The translations under genes were made by a program, and so were the position numbers. From assembly GCF_000424465.1 (NCBI RefSeq), contig NZ_KE384197.1:17394-81393 (forward strand): a stretch of 64,000 nucleotides of DNA, given 5' to 3'. A model generated the notes under the pieces. The model saw nothing but the letters and a program-made list of their open reading frames with translations, was not told the origin of the DNA and made no database searches. Source of the DNA: Butyrivibrio hungatei NK4A153. Its GTDB lineage: Bacteria; Bacillota; Clostridia; Lachnospirales; Lachnospiraceae. Positions 53,704 through 63,543 of this stretch are shown piece after piece. Position 1 is the first letter of the stretch. Each line of letters opens with the position of its first letter.

Positions 53704-55341
53704 TCACTCAGCTTTTTTCTGATACAAATAGTATGTAGCGGTCTGATTCGGATCCCATGGATCGATAAAGTCTTCCTGCAGAACAAGATCATAATCATCT
53801 ACACCCTCCGCAGGTTTATTGACAGATATCACAAAATCAACAATCTTTTCATGAGTGAACCTTTTTTGTTCCTCAAGAACCTTCTGCATATGCTCTTCAT
53901 TCACGGTCTGCGTCTGGAAGTAATAGCATACGGGCAATGTATCCGTCACCGTGTAGAGTCCCGCATCAAAACCGTTCTCATTTATGATCTTCGGATTCTC
54001 TATTCCGCTTGAAAGCACACGATCACGGAAATGATAGAGCCAAAGGTCATTTTTCGCAATTTTCATATACGAAACATTTGGTGAGATATTATACGCAGTA
54101 ATTCCCGCTACAAGCAGCATCAATACCATAACCGCACTTGTAAGCCCGGTAAGTTCGTCTTTGAAGCCGTCGCGATTTAGCTTAAGATACAACCCTTCAA
54201 GTAAATATCCTATCGCGGTAACCCCAAACACCGTAAATCCATTTATTGGAAACGGGTAATATGTTATGCTGACTCCCCCGATGAAAATGATCAGCGTAAG
54301 GAATCCCAAAAGCATGGCTATGTTGACATATTCCGCAACTTTGACCGGAATTACAACTATATCTCTTTTTATAAGCTTGTATTTGTCTTCCGGAATAAAA
54401 GAAAATACAAGAGCCACAGTAAAGTATAACGCACCGATAAAAATAGTCAAATACACTAATTTATTATCGTAAATATGATCGGTCATCTTATCGTAGATAA
54501 CGGCCATTCTCTCGGCAAAAGACAGTTTTTTCGAATACCCGAAAACATTTTCGTAGATGTACACACGTCCCCAGTCGAAGATTGCATTATTCATTCCGAA
54601 ATATACAAGTCCCGGTATAAATGTGATCGCCATTCCGCCAAGAAATACAACGCAGCTGACAAAAGCTTTTTTTACAGCCTTAGCCCCTATGATATCCGCA
54701 AAGAATACCATCGCCATCCATGCAAAGAAAAATCCCAGTGAATTGAACTTGATATGAAAAACGCATCCCGCAAGAATTCCGCCAACAAGAACTCTTTTGT
54801 ATCTCATGGGTTCCGGATAGTTCTCTTTAAAGTGCCTTATCGAAATATACATTCCCCACATAATAAACGGGAAAAGAAACTCCTCAGCACTTCCGCCCCA
54901 GTAAAAGCATCTTGATGTATATACGATCATTCCCACAACCGGCGTTAGGATGTATGGCATGGAAACAGATCTTAAGTACACCTGCATGATCCTAAATGCC
55001 GCTTTGAGAGCCATTGTACATGCCAATATCTCAATTATGTACACACCCAGAAACGTTGTTCTAGAGATAAGAGAAGCCAACATATATATGCTGTACTGAA
55101 AGATTCCCTTCTGATCGAAAAGATCCCTGTACGGCACCATACCGCTCAGCATACTTTTTCCGACTGTAAAATAACTGTTCGAATCATCCCATATATTAAA
55201 AGCATACAGGAAAGAAGATCTTGAGCATATTGTCATTATCACGGCACCCGTTATAAGGCACCAGACAAATGAAAGCAGCCCGTCCCTCCTCTCATCCGGA
55301 GTATCATATTTTTTTGAGTTTATGTTCATGAATAAGTCCAA
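53704..55341 (-). CDS. Polytopic membrane glycosyltransferase-like protein
   Basis: 545 residues from a TTG at 55341 (AGGTG upstream) or 541 from ATG 55329; the first overlaps the previous gene by 38 bases. About eleven membrane helices, with NIWDDSNSYFTVGKSMLSGMVPYRDLFDQKGIFQYS in the first outer loop, typical of GT39/GT83-type (ArnT/PMT-like) transferases whose catalytic Asp lies in that loop. Probably uses a polyprenyl-phosphate sugar donor. Confidence 0.8.
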   Translation of the reverse strand: MDLFMNINSKKYDTPDERRDGLLSFVWCLITGAVIMTICSRSSFLYAFNIWDDSNSYFTVGKSMLSGMVPYRDLFDQKGIFQYSIYMLASLISRTTFLGVYIIEILACTMALKAAFRIMQVYLRSVSMPYILTPVVGMIVYTSRCFYWGGSAEEFLFPFIMWGMYISIRHFKENYPEPMRYKRVLVGGILAGCVFHIKFNSLGFFFAWMAMVFFADIIGAKAVKKAFVSCVVFLGGMAITFIPGLVYFGMNNAIFDWGRVYIYENVFGYSKKLSFAERMAVIYDKMTDHIYDNKLVYLTIFIGALYFTVALVFSFIPEDKYKLIKRDIVVIPVKVAEYVNIAMLLGFLTLIIFIGGVSITYYPFPINGFTVFGVTAIGYLLEGLYLKLNRDGFKDELTGLTSAVMVLMLLVAGITAYNISPNVSYMKIAKNDLWLYHFRDRVLSSGIENPKIINENGFDAGLYTVTDTLPVCYYFQTQTVNEEHMQKVLEEQKRFTHEKIVDFVISVNKPAEGVDDYDLVLQEDFIDPWDPNQTATYYLYQKKAE

Positions 55342-56854
55342 GTAGCACCTTTAATCCGCACGCAGCAAAAGGAAGCTGATAAATGTAATATCTCATTGCA
55401 TAGCGTGAGGACCCTTCCCAAAATTCGTGGAAAACCATTCCACCAAAGATTAACAGTAACATCAGCATCTCGTAATCCGAAACATGCCTTTTCCTCAGAA
55501 CTTCTATAAGATATACAACTACACCCAAATAACAGAGCGTCATAAAAACATTCATAATCCAAGCTAAAACAGTACTTCCAAATCCAAATACAATACTATT
55601 TCCCAGCGCCGATATTTCATGATGTCTGCTCACATAATCAAGATTTTGCGTTGAAATGCAAACAGGATCGGCCCACTGGGTTATATATTTCCTTGTAAAA
55701 AATCTTGCGGCATAAAAAGGATGATGTGCAAAAAGATCAATCCTCTCTTTGATATTTGCGATAGCCGCTTTCTTCGTAAGTTCCGTATCGTAATTATTTT
55801 CTCCAAAAACGGCATAATTATAACCGTTATACCACCCGGGTTCCAGGCCTCCGTCTTCCTGAAGTCCCATTGCTATATGTGCCACGGAAGGATTACCTTT
55901 GGGTATTTCCTCAAGTCCCGTAACCTTCGTGTAGTGATTGTTTATATACGCCTTTTGGCCGAACACAAAAATCAGCATACATATTGCTATGATCACTCTG
56001 TTTTTTAGCTTCACTTTGACATCATCGTCTTTGGATCCGATACCATTAATAAACAGTATCATTATAAGCGCAATTACAGTAATTTCACAATTGGTTTTCA
56101 ACATGACACCGATAGCAATGGCCAAGCCCGATCCAAGCCCGTATCTCTGCTCTCCGGTCTTCATGTACCTGATCATCAGATACAGCGCCAACGTCTGCGG
56201 TCCCATGCTGAGAATATCGCCGTAAATATAAGTCACATAATTGTAAAAAAACAATGCTCCCATAGATAAAAGCGACATAATGCCGCATATTTCCGCATCT
56301 TCAAAACACTCCATGCATATTTTATCCAGAAAATACATTGTAAAAAGAATCGATATCAGCTGCGCAATATCCCACGCAAGATAATTTCCGGAGCCAAAAA
56401 TCTTAGTCATAAACTCGCCGAAAAAGACATATCCCAGCTGGAAAGGCCAGATATAAAGATAGCCGCCTTTTTCCGTAAGCTGCGAATAATCACCTCTTAC
56501 AAAGCTGTTTATATGTTCATCCAACGTATCTGAGTCATTGACCGGCATCGGCTTTATTGAAAAGATCAGCGTCAGGCAATACAAAACGCAGAACACAAGC
56601 CCTATTACCACAAGCTTTTTGTTCTTTGCAAAAATCTCTTTTTTCTTGAGAATGTAAAAGATAAACAGACTAAGCCCGACAGATATAACAAGAAGCGGGA
56701 TATTTTCCATTTTAAAGTACAGCTTATCATTCTCCTGATGCATCTTGTAATAAATTGTTGTAAAAAAACTGCACCCAAGGATCAGCACCGCACCGAGAAG
56801 AAGACATGCGCAAATTGCCATATTAAAGGCTTTTTTAAGCTTCACTTTTCTCAT
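55304..56854 (-). CDS. Polytopic membrane glycosyltransferase-like protein
   Basis: 516 residues, about twelve membrane helices. First large loop has MPVNDSDTLDEHINSFVRGDYSQLTEKGGYLYIWPFQLGYVFF, a pattern shared with GT39-like proteins of Gram-positive surface glycans. Overlaps the preceding gene by 20 bases and the next by up to 38, indicating translational coupling. Confidence 0.8.
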   Translation of the reverse strand: MRKVKLKKAFNMAICACLLLGAVLILGCSFFTTIYYKMHQENDKLYFKMENIPLLVISVGLSLFIFYILKKKEIFAKNKKLVVIGLVFCVLYCLTLIFSIKPMPVNDSDTLDEHINSFVRGDYSQLTEKGGYLYIWPFQLGYVFFGEFMTKIFGSGNYLAWDIAQLISILFTMYFLDKICMECFEDAEICGIMSLLSMGALFFYNYVTYIYGDILSMGPQTLALYLMIRYMKTGEQRYGLGSGLAIAIGVMLKTNCEITVIALIMILFINGIGSKDDDVKVKLKNRVIIAICMLIFVFGQKAYINNHYTKVTGLEEIPKGNPSVAHIAMGLQEDGGLEPGWYNGYNYAVFGENNYDTELTKKAAIANIKERIDLFAHHPFYAARFFTRKYITQWADPVCISTQNLDYVSRHHEISALGNSIVFGFGSTVLAWIMNVFMTLCYLGVVVYLIEVLRKRHVSDYEMLMLLLIFGGMVFHEFWEGSSRYAMRYYIYQLPFAACGLKVLLGLIHEHKLKKI

Positions 56855-58079
56855 TACCTCCGTTCAAAAGGCCAATGATATCAGCGGTAACAAACAAATA
56901 TGAAGCGACATAAAATACCGAAATGAAAGCAATATCAATTATTTCCGCCCCAAACAGTGTAATTCCGTAAACTATCAACGAGCATATATTTGCAACTATC
57001 ATAAAAGGCATTATCTTCTTTCTCACCATCATCGCAAAAGGAGTAAGAAGGATAAGCATCGCATAATCATATCTCTCATGCATTCCCGGAAGAAGGATCA
57101 CGCAAGTCCAGGATGTCCATATCGCAAGGTAAAGAACAAGATTTCTGTCTATCTTTTCCCTGAATCTGTAACAAAAAAACGCGATAACAACAAGTACAGC
57201 AGCAAGTACCATTACAGCCGCCGTCGAAAGAAGCTTGTAATGATCGTCGAACCCCCAGTTATAAATATTGGGGCAATAAGATACCATTCCGTATCCTTCC
57301 GAATCAAGCTCCCCCGTCTGTTCCAGATAAGCGAAATAAGTTGCTCTTAGTCCGTGCTTTGCAAGAACTTCCGGAAGTCCGGCAACAAGATAGACAAACG
57401 GAATCCACAGAAACTCAAGAATACTGAAAGACGTCTTTTTAGAAAGCTCTTTTCCCTCATTCTCAGCACCGTTAAATCCGCCTGTAATGTAAATTATCAG
57501 GTAAAGAGGAAGGAAAAGTATCGCCTGAAGCTTAAACGCAAAAGCAACGGAATACCAGATCATTGAGCCCCTGTATTGCTGCTTTAAAAGCTTGTACATC
57601 GCGATCATCAAAAAGCATGTATATACCGCATCAACCTGCTTCCAAAGTGCTCCGTCAAAAATCACGAACGGAAGGTACAGCGTCATAACACCGATAAAAA
57701 CAGAGCAGCGCTTTTTTTCCGTAAGAAGATAAAAAATCTTGTAGATAAAAAACGCTGATATAAATTCACATATTGCAGGAACAATGCTGAGCGGCACCCA
57801 TGCTTCGCAAGGAAAAAGCGAAGACAGTGCATAGATCACGTTAAACGGAACATAGTAATCCCCGGGAGCGTTTGAAAGTCCCTTGATGATTCCGTTTTGT
57901 CTGTAAAACTCAACCCATTCTTTATAATAAAAATTATAATCCGGAGAAAGCTCTGTATTGGGCGCCAGTTTGAACCTTATGAATACAGAAATAAGAATAA
58001 GTAATCCGATAGCTATCTCGAATAAATACTTATCTATAAGGTTTCTTATGAGTTTGTCCAATGCAAGTTCTTTCTTCAT
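56835..58079 (-). CDS. Polytopic membrane glycosyltransferase-like protein (GT87/PMT-like)
   Basis: 414 residues with about ten membrane helices. First loop reads SPDYNFYYKEWVEFYRQNGIIKGLSNAPGDYYVP, and IFDGALWKQVDAVYTCFLMIAMYKLL near residue 155 resembles GT87/PIG-M-type mannosyltransferases. Donor probably a polyprenyl-phosphate sugar. Confidence 0.78.
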   Translation of the reverse strand: MKKELALDKLIRNLIDKYLFEIAIGLLILISVFIRFKLAPNTELSPDYNFYYKEWVEFYRQNGIIKGLSNAPGDYYVPFNVIYALSSLFPCEAWVPLSIVPAICEFISAFFIYKIFYLLTEKKRCSVFIGVMTLYLPFVIFDGALWKQVDAVYTCFLMIAMYKLLKQQYRGSMIWYSVAFAFKLQAILFLPLYLIIYITGGFNGAENEGKELSKKTSFSILEFLWIPFVYLVAGLPEVLAKHGLRATYFAYLEQTGELDSEGYGMVSYCPNIYNWGFDDHYKLLSTAAVMVLAAVLVVIAFFCYRFREKIDRNLVLYLAIWTSWTCVILLPGMHERYDYAMLILLTPFAMMVRKKIMPFMIVANICSLIVYGITLFGAEIIDIAFISVFYVASYLFVTADIIGLLNGGNEKSEA

Positions 58080-58094
58080 GTATATTATTCTCCG

Positions 58095-59231
58095 TCATTT
58101 AAAAGAATTTACGCAGGCGATAACTCTGTCCTGCTCATCTCTTGTAAGTCCCGTATACATCGGAAGCGATATTACTTCCGAAGCAAAGCGCTCAGTGATC
58201 GGAAGACTTCCCGCGGGCACACCCAGATATTCATACGCCTGTGCCATGTGAGGCGGGATCGGATAATGGATCAAAGTCATGATGCCATTATCTTCAAGAT
58301 ATTGTCTTAATCTGTCGCGCTCCGAAGATGCTTCCTTACCGTTTTCTCCGGCACCTTCCGTCGGAACTCTAAGTACAAACTGATGCCATACACAGGTTGC
58401 ATTATCGGCAACAGACGGCTTTATCACCTTCTTATTATCAATTCCTACTGTGTAGTAGTTCGCAAGTTCTTCTCTTTCTTTTGTTATCTCGTCCATGTGA
58501 GTAAGCTTAACCCTAAGAAGTCCAGCCTGAAGTTCATCAAGCCTTGAATTTGCACCGACCACCATATTGTAGTAGCGCTTCTCACTTCCGTAGTTTCTGT
58601 ATATTTTAACAAGTCTTGCAAGCTCCGGATCGTCAGTGGTTATAGCGCCTGCATCTCCGTAAGCCCCCATGTTTTTGGACGGGTAAAAAGAAAAGCATCC
58701 GATGTCACCAAAAGATCCCGTCATCTTGCCGTTATATTTTGCTCCGTGAGACTGTGCACAGTCTTCAACAAGCTTTAAGTTGTGTTTCTTGCAGATAGCA
58801 CAGATCTTGTCCATGTTTGCGGCATGACCGTAGAGATGGACAACGAGGATTGCCTTAGTCTTGTCCGTTATCTTCTCTTCAATCTTATCTGCATCTATCT
58901 GATAGTATTCATCAGGCTCAACAAATACAGGTGTCGCGTCATTTATGGTTATTCCCATTACGCTTGCGATGTAGGTGTTGCCTTGAACAATGACTTCATC
59001 GCCCTTGCCGATTCCAAGTACTCTAAAGGCAAGCCAGAGAGCATCAAGTCCGTTTGCAACTCCTACCGAATGCTTCGTTCCTACATAAGAAGCAAACTCT
59101 TCCTCGAATTTCTCGACTTCTTTTCCAAGGATGTACCATCCCGAGCGAAGAACCTCGAGAGCCTTCTCCTCATATTCTTTCTGATATCTGAAATATCCGC
59201 GGTCCATACGGCCCTGCATGATTTTTTCCAT
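58095..59231 (-). CDS. DegT/DnrJ/EryC1-type sugar aminotransferase
   Basis: Start taken at ATG 59231; the frame opens 11 codons earlier at a TTG with no ribosome site and only 3 bases from the long hairpin. 378 residues. PLP-binding Lys in [17 protein letters not shown] near residue 190, substrate loop [24 protein letters not shown]. Closest in layout to FdtB/QdtB, which aminates a dTDP-3-keto-6-deoxyhexose at C3. Its presumed partner ketoisomerase is encoded at 60439. Confidence 0.9.
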   Translation of the reverse strand: MEKIMQGRMDRGYFRYQKEYEEKALEVLRSGWYILGKEVEKFEEEFASYVGTKHSVGVANGLDALWLAFRVLGIGKGDEVIVQGNTYIASVMGITINDATPVFVEPDEYYQIDADKIEEKITDKTKAILVVHLYGHAANMDKICAICKKHNLKLVEDCAQSHGAKYNGKMTGSFGDIGCFSFYPSKNMGAYGDAGAITTDDPELARLVKIYRNYGSEKRYYNMVVGANSRLDELQAGLLRVKLTHMDEITKEREELANYYTVGIDNKKVIKPSVADNATCVWHQFVLRVPTEGAGENGKEASSERDRLRQYLEDNGIMTLIHYPIPPHMAQAYEYLGVPAGSLPITERFASEVISLPMYTGLTRDEQDRVIACVNSFK

Positions 59232-59267
59232 ACTTTGATGGTGCCTTTCCGTTACTGAGTTCAAATA

Positions 59268-59430
59268 TTGAAACCATATATATGTAAATGTTTCCTCGTT
59301 GTGATTTCCATAGATTCATATCAGAAAAAAAGTCTCATTTCATGGTCATTCAAAGCATTCGACTTTTTTTCTGATATTTCATCTTGGAAATCATCAACTC
59401 GTGCAAATATTTACATATATATGGTTTCAA
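59268..59430. repeat. 163-bp long-arm hairpin with 22-bp terminal inverted repeats (MITE-like)
   Basis: TIRs 59268-59289 and 59409-59430 are perfect over 22 bases. Inside, GATTTCCA (59303-59310) pairs with 59385-59392, and a 17-bp perfect block 59318-59334 pairs with 59361-59377, leaving a 26-base loop. It sits between the GT2 and aminotransferase genes, 37 bases before the latter's ATG. No target-site duplication is evident. Alternatives: attenuator or operon-internal structured RNA. Confidence 0.8.
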
Positions 59431-59485
59431 CATATTCACTTAGTAACTACATTCCATTTGTTCTTAATTTTTTCATGCGCAAAAA

Positions 59486-60430
59486 TCACTTCTCACCCTT
59501 ATCGTCTTGTGAGCGGTGTACTTCGTCGATGATGAACGGAGGGCGTTTACGTGATTCCTCAAGTGTACGCCAGATGTATTCACCAAGCATTGAGAGCATG
59601 ATAAAAATAAGTCCGAATCCGAAAAGGACAACGCTCATAAGAGATGCGTATCCAAGTATCGGGGTTCCTGTTGTAAGCTTTTCTTTTATGGTAAGTATGA
59701 TACCTATCAGCGATAACAACGCAAATACAAAACCTACCGTCGCCATGCATCTGATTGGGAAATATGAGAAGCTCATCATTGAATCCACAACGAGCTTGAT
59801 TTTCTTTCCGAGGGTCCAGCGGGATTTGCCGACTTCTCTGTCTTTTCTATGGAAATAAATTTTCTCTGTCTTAAAGCCTACCCACATAACCTGAAGTGTA
59901 AGAGATGAATTTTTTTCATCCATCATCTCAAGCACCTTGATTACCTGTCTGTCTACAAGATAGCAGTCGCATCCGCCCTGAGGCATGTCTTTGTTGATAG
60001 TCTTTCTTACAAGCCAATAATAGCAGCCTGCAAAAAACTTCTTAACGGCGTTCTCATCTCTTGAGCCTCTGATAGCCAGAACTACCTTATTGCCGCGTTT
60101 CCAGCTCTCGTACATCTCAAGGATAAGCGTTGAATCTTCCTGAAGATCGGCCTGCTTGGTAACGGCGCAGTCACCTGTACAAACGGAAAGTCCCGCAAGA
60201 AGCGCCGCATGCTCCCCAAAGTTTCTTGAAAGCTTTGTAGCTATGACATTTTTATCCATAGCGGCAATCTTGTTGATGATTTCCCAGGAATTGTCTCCCG
60301 ATCCGTCATCAACAAAAACTATCTCATATTCCTCAAGCTTACCGAGAACTTTTTCTTTGAGATCGTCATATAAAAGCTCCAGTGTATCCGAGTTGTAATA
60401 AACCGGAATAACAATAGAAAGTTTACTCAT
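59486..60430 (-). CDS. GT2 polyprenyl-phosphate sugar transferase (GtrB/ArnC-like)
   Basis: 314 residues. GT-A domain (SIVIPVYYNSDTLELLYDDL, FVDDGSGDNSWEII, KQADLQEDSTLILEMYESW with the DXD-like Asp) and two C-terminal membrane helices (SYFPIRCMATVGFVFALLSLIGIIL, VVLFGFGLIFIMLSMLGEYIWRTLEE). Makes polyprenyl-phosphate hexose that would feed the membrane glycosyltransferases of the cluster. Confidence 0.92.
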   Translation of the reverse strand: MSKLSIVIPVYYNSDTLELLYDDLKEKVLGKLEEYEIVFVDDGSGDNSWEIINKIAAMDKNVIATKLSRNFGEHAALLAGLSVCTGDCAVTKQADLQEDSTLILEMYESWKRGNKVVLAIRGSRDENAVKKFFAGCYYWLVRKTINKDMPQGGCDCYLVDRQVIKVLEMMDEKNSSLTLQVMWVGFKTEKIYFHRKDREVGKSRWTLGKKIKLVVDSMMSFSYFPIRCMATVGFVFALLSLIGIILTIKEKLTTGTPILGYASLMSVVLFGFGLIFIMLSMLGEYIWRTLEESRKRPPFIIDEVHRSQDDKGEK

Positions 60431-60438
60431 AATATCTT

Positions 60439-60858
60439 TTACCCATTAATTTCTTTTATAAATTCATCATAGTCGCGAATGTACTCGCTCTCGATGTAAT
60501 GTTCGCTTGCAAGGCAAAGAAGAACCGAATCGGGTGAAAAATCATACATTTCCTTCCACACCATTGGTCCCAGATAAAGCCCCATTCTGGGCTTATCGAG
60601 AGCCACAACTTCTCTCTTCTTGCCGTCATCGATAAGAACCTTACTGCTTCCGCTTACGTTTATAAGCACAAACCTGGTATATCTGTTGGCGTGATTGCCT
60701 CTCTTGATATCCCTCTCAGATCCGTATATATAGAAAACCCTTCTGATATCAAAAGGAATGTCAAAGCCCGACCCTTCGGCAACTACAAGGTTTCCCTTCT
60801 CATCTCCGAACTCTTTAAATTCAAGAACTTTATAGTTCTCGTCAAAGTCACTTCTCAT
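60439..60858 (-). CDS. FdtA/QdtA-like sugar 3,4-ketoisomerase (WxcM-type cupin)
   Basis: 139 residues, single cupin. Motif DIRRVFYIYGSERDIKRGNHANRYTRFVLINVSG contains the His residues that act in FdtA-type dTDP-4-keto-6-deoxyglucose isomerases. Starts after AGAAAGG, 3 bases after the membrane protein gene. With the DegT-type enzyme it would make a 3-amino-3,6-dideoxyhexose nucleotide; the N-acyltransferase and dTDP-glucose dehydratase are not in the window. Confidence 0.85.
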   Translation of the reverse strand: MRSDFDENYKVLEFKEFGDEKGNLVVAEGSGFDIPFDIRRVFYIYGSERDIKRGNHANRYTRFVLINVSGSSKVLIDDGKKREVVALDKPRMGLYLGPMVWKEMYDFSPDSVLLCLASEHYIESEYIRDYDEFIKEING

Positions 60859-60861
60859 TTT

Positions 60862-62427
60862 TTACCTTTCTATCTTCTCAATTACAATTTCGTCTTTGTC
60901 GTAATACCCCAGTGTAAAACTATATGCCCAATCTACAGGACCATCCCCTATATCGAAATGATACAGTATCTCAGGTTTATATTGATGTTCTTTAAAAACA
61001 ACTTTCTTTATCGAAGAATCATGCAACACTTTAAGTCTTTCTTTGTTCTCAGCCTTATATCCCGCAGCTGTCCCGGATACAAGATCATATAGGCATGATG
61101 TCACCGAATAATAATGATAATCAGGCTTAATACAAAGAACCGATCCGAATACAAAAAGAAGCAGCAATGTCATAACAACAGACACTGAAGCTCCGGAAAA
61201 ATCATCCTCAGAACCTTTTGACTTCAGGCCGTAATTTTCCTCAAGATACTGCCTTATCCAGATTGTAACATAAAAAATATTTAGAGCCGCAAGTATTACA
61301 AATTCCATCCACGGAAGCGCACGCACTCTTCCGGATCCCATATCACCCGTTCCAAAATACACCGGTGTCATATTAGCCGATATCATTGCATAAGCAAAAA
61401 CCGTAAATACAAAAGGATGCCTGAATCTGTATTTGATGTTTTTTCCCATCTTCCAAAATATGGGAACCAATAAGAGCAGGAACACCAATGTTTCCCACCT
61501 CATCATTTTATTAATAATAACATCAAACGTTGAATATAGCGATATGAGCACTGCCTTCACCGGCGGATATCCATTGGTACTTTCCTTTCTCACGTAATTA
61601 CCGGGCGCGATCAAAAGTATTACAAAACCGACAAGATTACATATTGCAGGAATATACAGCTGCCTAAAGCTCTTACTCATTCTGTCATCTGCATCATATA
61701 ATTTTATAACATTCTTTTTTTCCAAAAAAATTATTATCAAAAGAAGCACGGAACATATCGCAAGCTCGAGAGCAGTCATGAAATTTGCTCCCCCCATGCA
61801 AACACCCCAAATGCACGCCCATATAAACATGCGCTTTCTCTTCCCGGCATCTTCATCATATACGCATCCGATCAGAAGCCCTAACCAGAAAAATGCCATT
61901 CCGAAAGTAAACGTGTAATTTATTGCACCACTGTACCAGTAAAAAGCCTCGACTCTGGTTTCAGTATCGCCAATGAACTGAGTGCACATAATAAGCGTTA
62001 TCATCGCCGCCGTATTAGCAAGATATTTATCTGCCTTAAATACTTTTACAAAAAGAGCATCGAAAAAAAAGCACACTCCGAATGTCAGCATTCCCAGAAC
62101 CAAAAAAGTTCCGATAAAATAAAACTGTTCACCATATGCCGCAGGAGCAAGTGTTGTCAATAAAATTGAGAAAAAATACCCTTCATCAACCTGATATACA
62201 TAACCGGCCTTCTCAACGGCTTTTATTATGGACAAAAATACATTTCCCGTTTCTACAAAGCAACGATGCGGCCAATTCGGCATAGAAAAATCATCTGCAC
62301 TGGGAAAGTTATAGAACGCCATAATCAGCATGGGAACCACACACAAAATATACGCAACCGTAAAAAAGATGCTTAACTTTTTTGCGGATATCTCTTTTTT
62401 CCAAACAGGAAGTTTGTATTCAAACAT
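60862..62427 (-). CDS. Polytopic membrane protein (DUF6056-like), polysaccharide cluster
   Basis: 521 residues with about eleven membrane helices. First loop NFPSADDFSMPNWPHRCFVETGNVFLS, followed by an AFYWYSGAINYTFTFGMAFFWLGLL helix near residue 170. The DD in the first loop and this layout match DUF6056/GT39-like membrane proteins. Function as glycosyltransferase is inferred. Confidence 0.75.
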   Translation of the reverse strand: MFEYKLPVWKKEISAKKLSIFFTVAYILCVVPMLIMAFYNFPSADDFSMPNWPHRCFVETGNVFLSIIKAVEKAGYVYQVDEGYFFSILLTTLAPAAYGEQFYFIGTFLVLGMLTFGVCFFFDALFVKVFKADKYLANTAAMITLIMCTQFIGDTETRVEAFYWYSGAINYTFTFGMAFFWLGLLIGCVYDEDAGKRKRMFIWACIWGVCMGGANFMTALELAICSVLLLIIIFLEKKNVIKLYDADDRMSKSFRQLYIPAICNLVGFVILLIAPGNYVRKESTNGYPPVKAVLISLYSTFDVIINKMMRWETLVFLLLLVPIFWKMGKNIKYRFRHPFVFTVFAYAMISANMTPVYFGTGDMGSGRVRALPWMEFVILAALNIFYVTIWIRQYLEENYGLKSKGSEDDFSGASVSVVMTLLLLFVFGSVLCIKPDYHYYSVTSCLYDLVSGTAAGYKAENKERLKVLHDSSIKKVVFKEHQYKPEILYHFDIGDGPVDWAYSFTLGYYDKDEIVIEKIER

Positions 62428-62441
62428 CTACGTTATACTCC

Positions 62442-63533
62442 TTAGCCGTAGTACTCTTTATACCACTTTGCGAATTTCCTAAGTCCCTCCGTAAGCGAAG
62501 TAGAAGGCTTAAATCCAAAATCATTTTCAAGAGCCGTCACATCGGCATATGTAATCTCAACGTCGCCCGGCTGCATAGGTACAAGCTCTTTGTGTGCCTC
62601 GAAATCATAATCACTTGGAAGAACTCCCGCAGATATAAGTTCTTTTTGAAGGATATCGACGAAGTCCAAAAGATTGACGGGATCGTTGTTCCCAATGTTA
62701 TAAACTTTATACTTTACACCGTTCTCATTTTCATCGGGAGACTTCTTCATAACGTTCACGATACCTTCAACGATGTCGTCAACATATGTGAAATCTCTTT
62801 TACACTTACCGAAGTTAAAGATCTTGATGGTCTCTCCCTTGACAAGCTTGTTAGTAAATCCAAAATAAGCCATGTCCGGTCTTCCGGCAGGTCCGTAAAC
62901 CGTAAAAAATCTAAGTCCCGTTGAAGGAATTCCGTACAGCTTTGAATAAGCGTGGGCAAGAAGCTCATTTGATTTTTTAGTCGCAGCATAAAGAGATACC
63001 GGGTTGTCAACCTGATCCTCAACGCTGTAAGGAATCTTCTTGTTGCTTCCGTAAACGCTTGAGCTTGAAGCATATACAAGATGAAGAACGCCTTTATATG
63101 AGTCATCTGTTACATCCTCATCATAGGAATGTCTGCACGCTTCAAGAATATTGTAGAATCCGATAATATTGGAATCGATATACGCATCGGGATTTTCAAT
63201 CGAATATCTGACACCCGCCTGAGCCGCAAGATTTACGACAACTTCAGGTTTAAACTCTTTAAAGATCTTATCGATAACACTTCTGTCTGAAATGCTGCCT
63301 CTTACAAGTGTAAAAGACTTAGAATCCCCGCCTGTAAGTTCATCAATCTTCTTAAGTCTGTCCTCTTTGATCCCTACATCGTAGTAATCGTTCATATTGT
63401 CTATTCCAAGAATAGAAATACCTGTATCTTTATATTTTCTTATAAGTTCAAGCACGAGATTCGATCCGATAAAACCGGCTGCTCCCGTTACAAAAACTCT
63501 TTTTCCGCTAAGATCTATATTACTTGCTAACAT
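62442..63533 (-). CDS. NAD-dependent epimerase, UDP-glucuronate 4-epimerase-like
   Basis: Start at ATG 63533 following AAGAGG; the open frame upstream overlaps the sugar transferase gene. 363 residues. Rossmann motif VFVTGAAGFIGSNLV, catalytic Ser/Tyr/Lys in YASSSSVYG and SLYAATKKSNELLAHAYSKLY, and RFFTVYGPAGRPDMAYFGFTNKLVKGE, which is the signature of UDP-GlcA 4-epimerases (LpsL/Cap1J) making UDP-galacturonate. Confidence 0.9.
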   Translation of the reverse strand: MLASNIDLSGKRVFVTGAAGFIGSNLVLELIRKYKDTGISILGIDNMNDYYDVGIKEDRLKKIDELTGGDSKSFTLVRGSISDRSVIDKIFKEFKPEVVVNLAAQAGVRYSIENPDAYIDSNIIGFYNILEACRHSYDEDVTDDSYKGVLHLVYASSSSVYGSNKKIPYSVEDQVDNPVSLYAATKKSNELLAHAYSKLYGIPSTGLRFFTVYGPAGRPDMAYFGFTNKLVKGETIKIFNFGKCKRDFTYVDDIVEGIVNVMKKSPDENENGVKYKVYNIGNNDPVNLLDFVDILQKELISAGVLPSDYDFEAHKELVPMQPGDVEITYADVTALENDFGFKPSTSLTEGLRKFAKWYKEYYG

Positions 63534-63543
63534 TTTTAACCTC

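Noticed and set aside
59231..59264. Longer N-terminus of the aminotransferase from TTG 59264
   Set aside because: No ribosome site and the added residues do not resemble family members; the ATG at 59231 was preferred.
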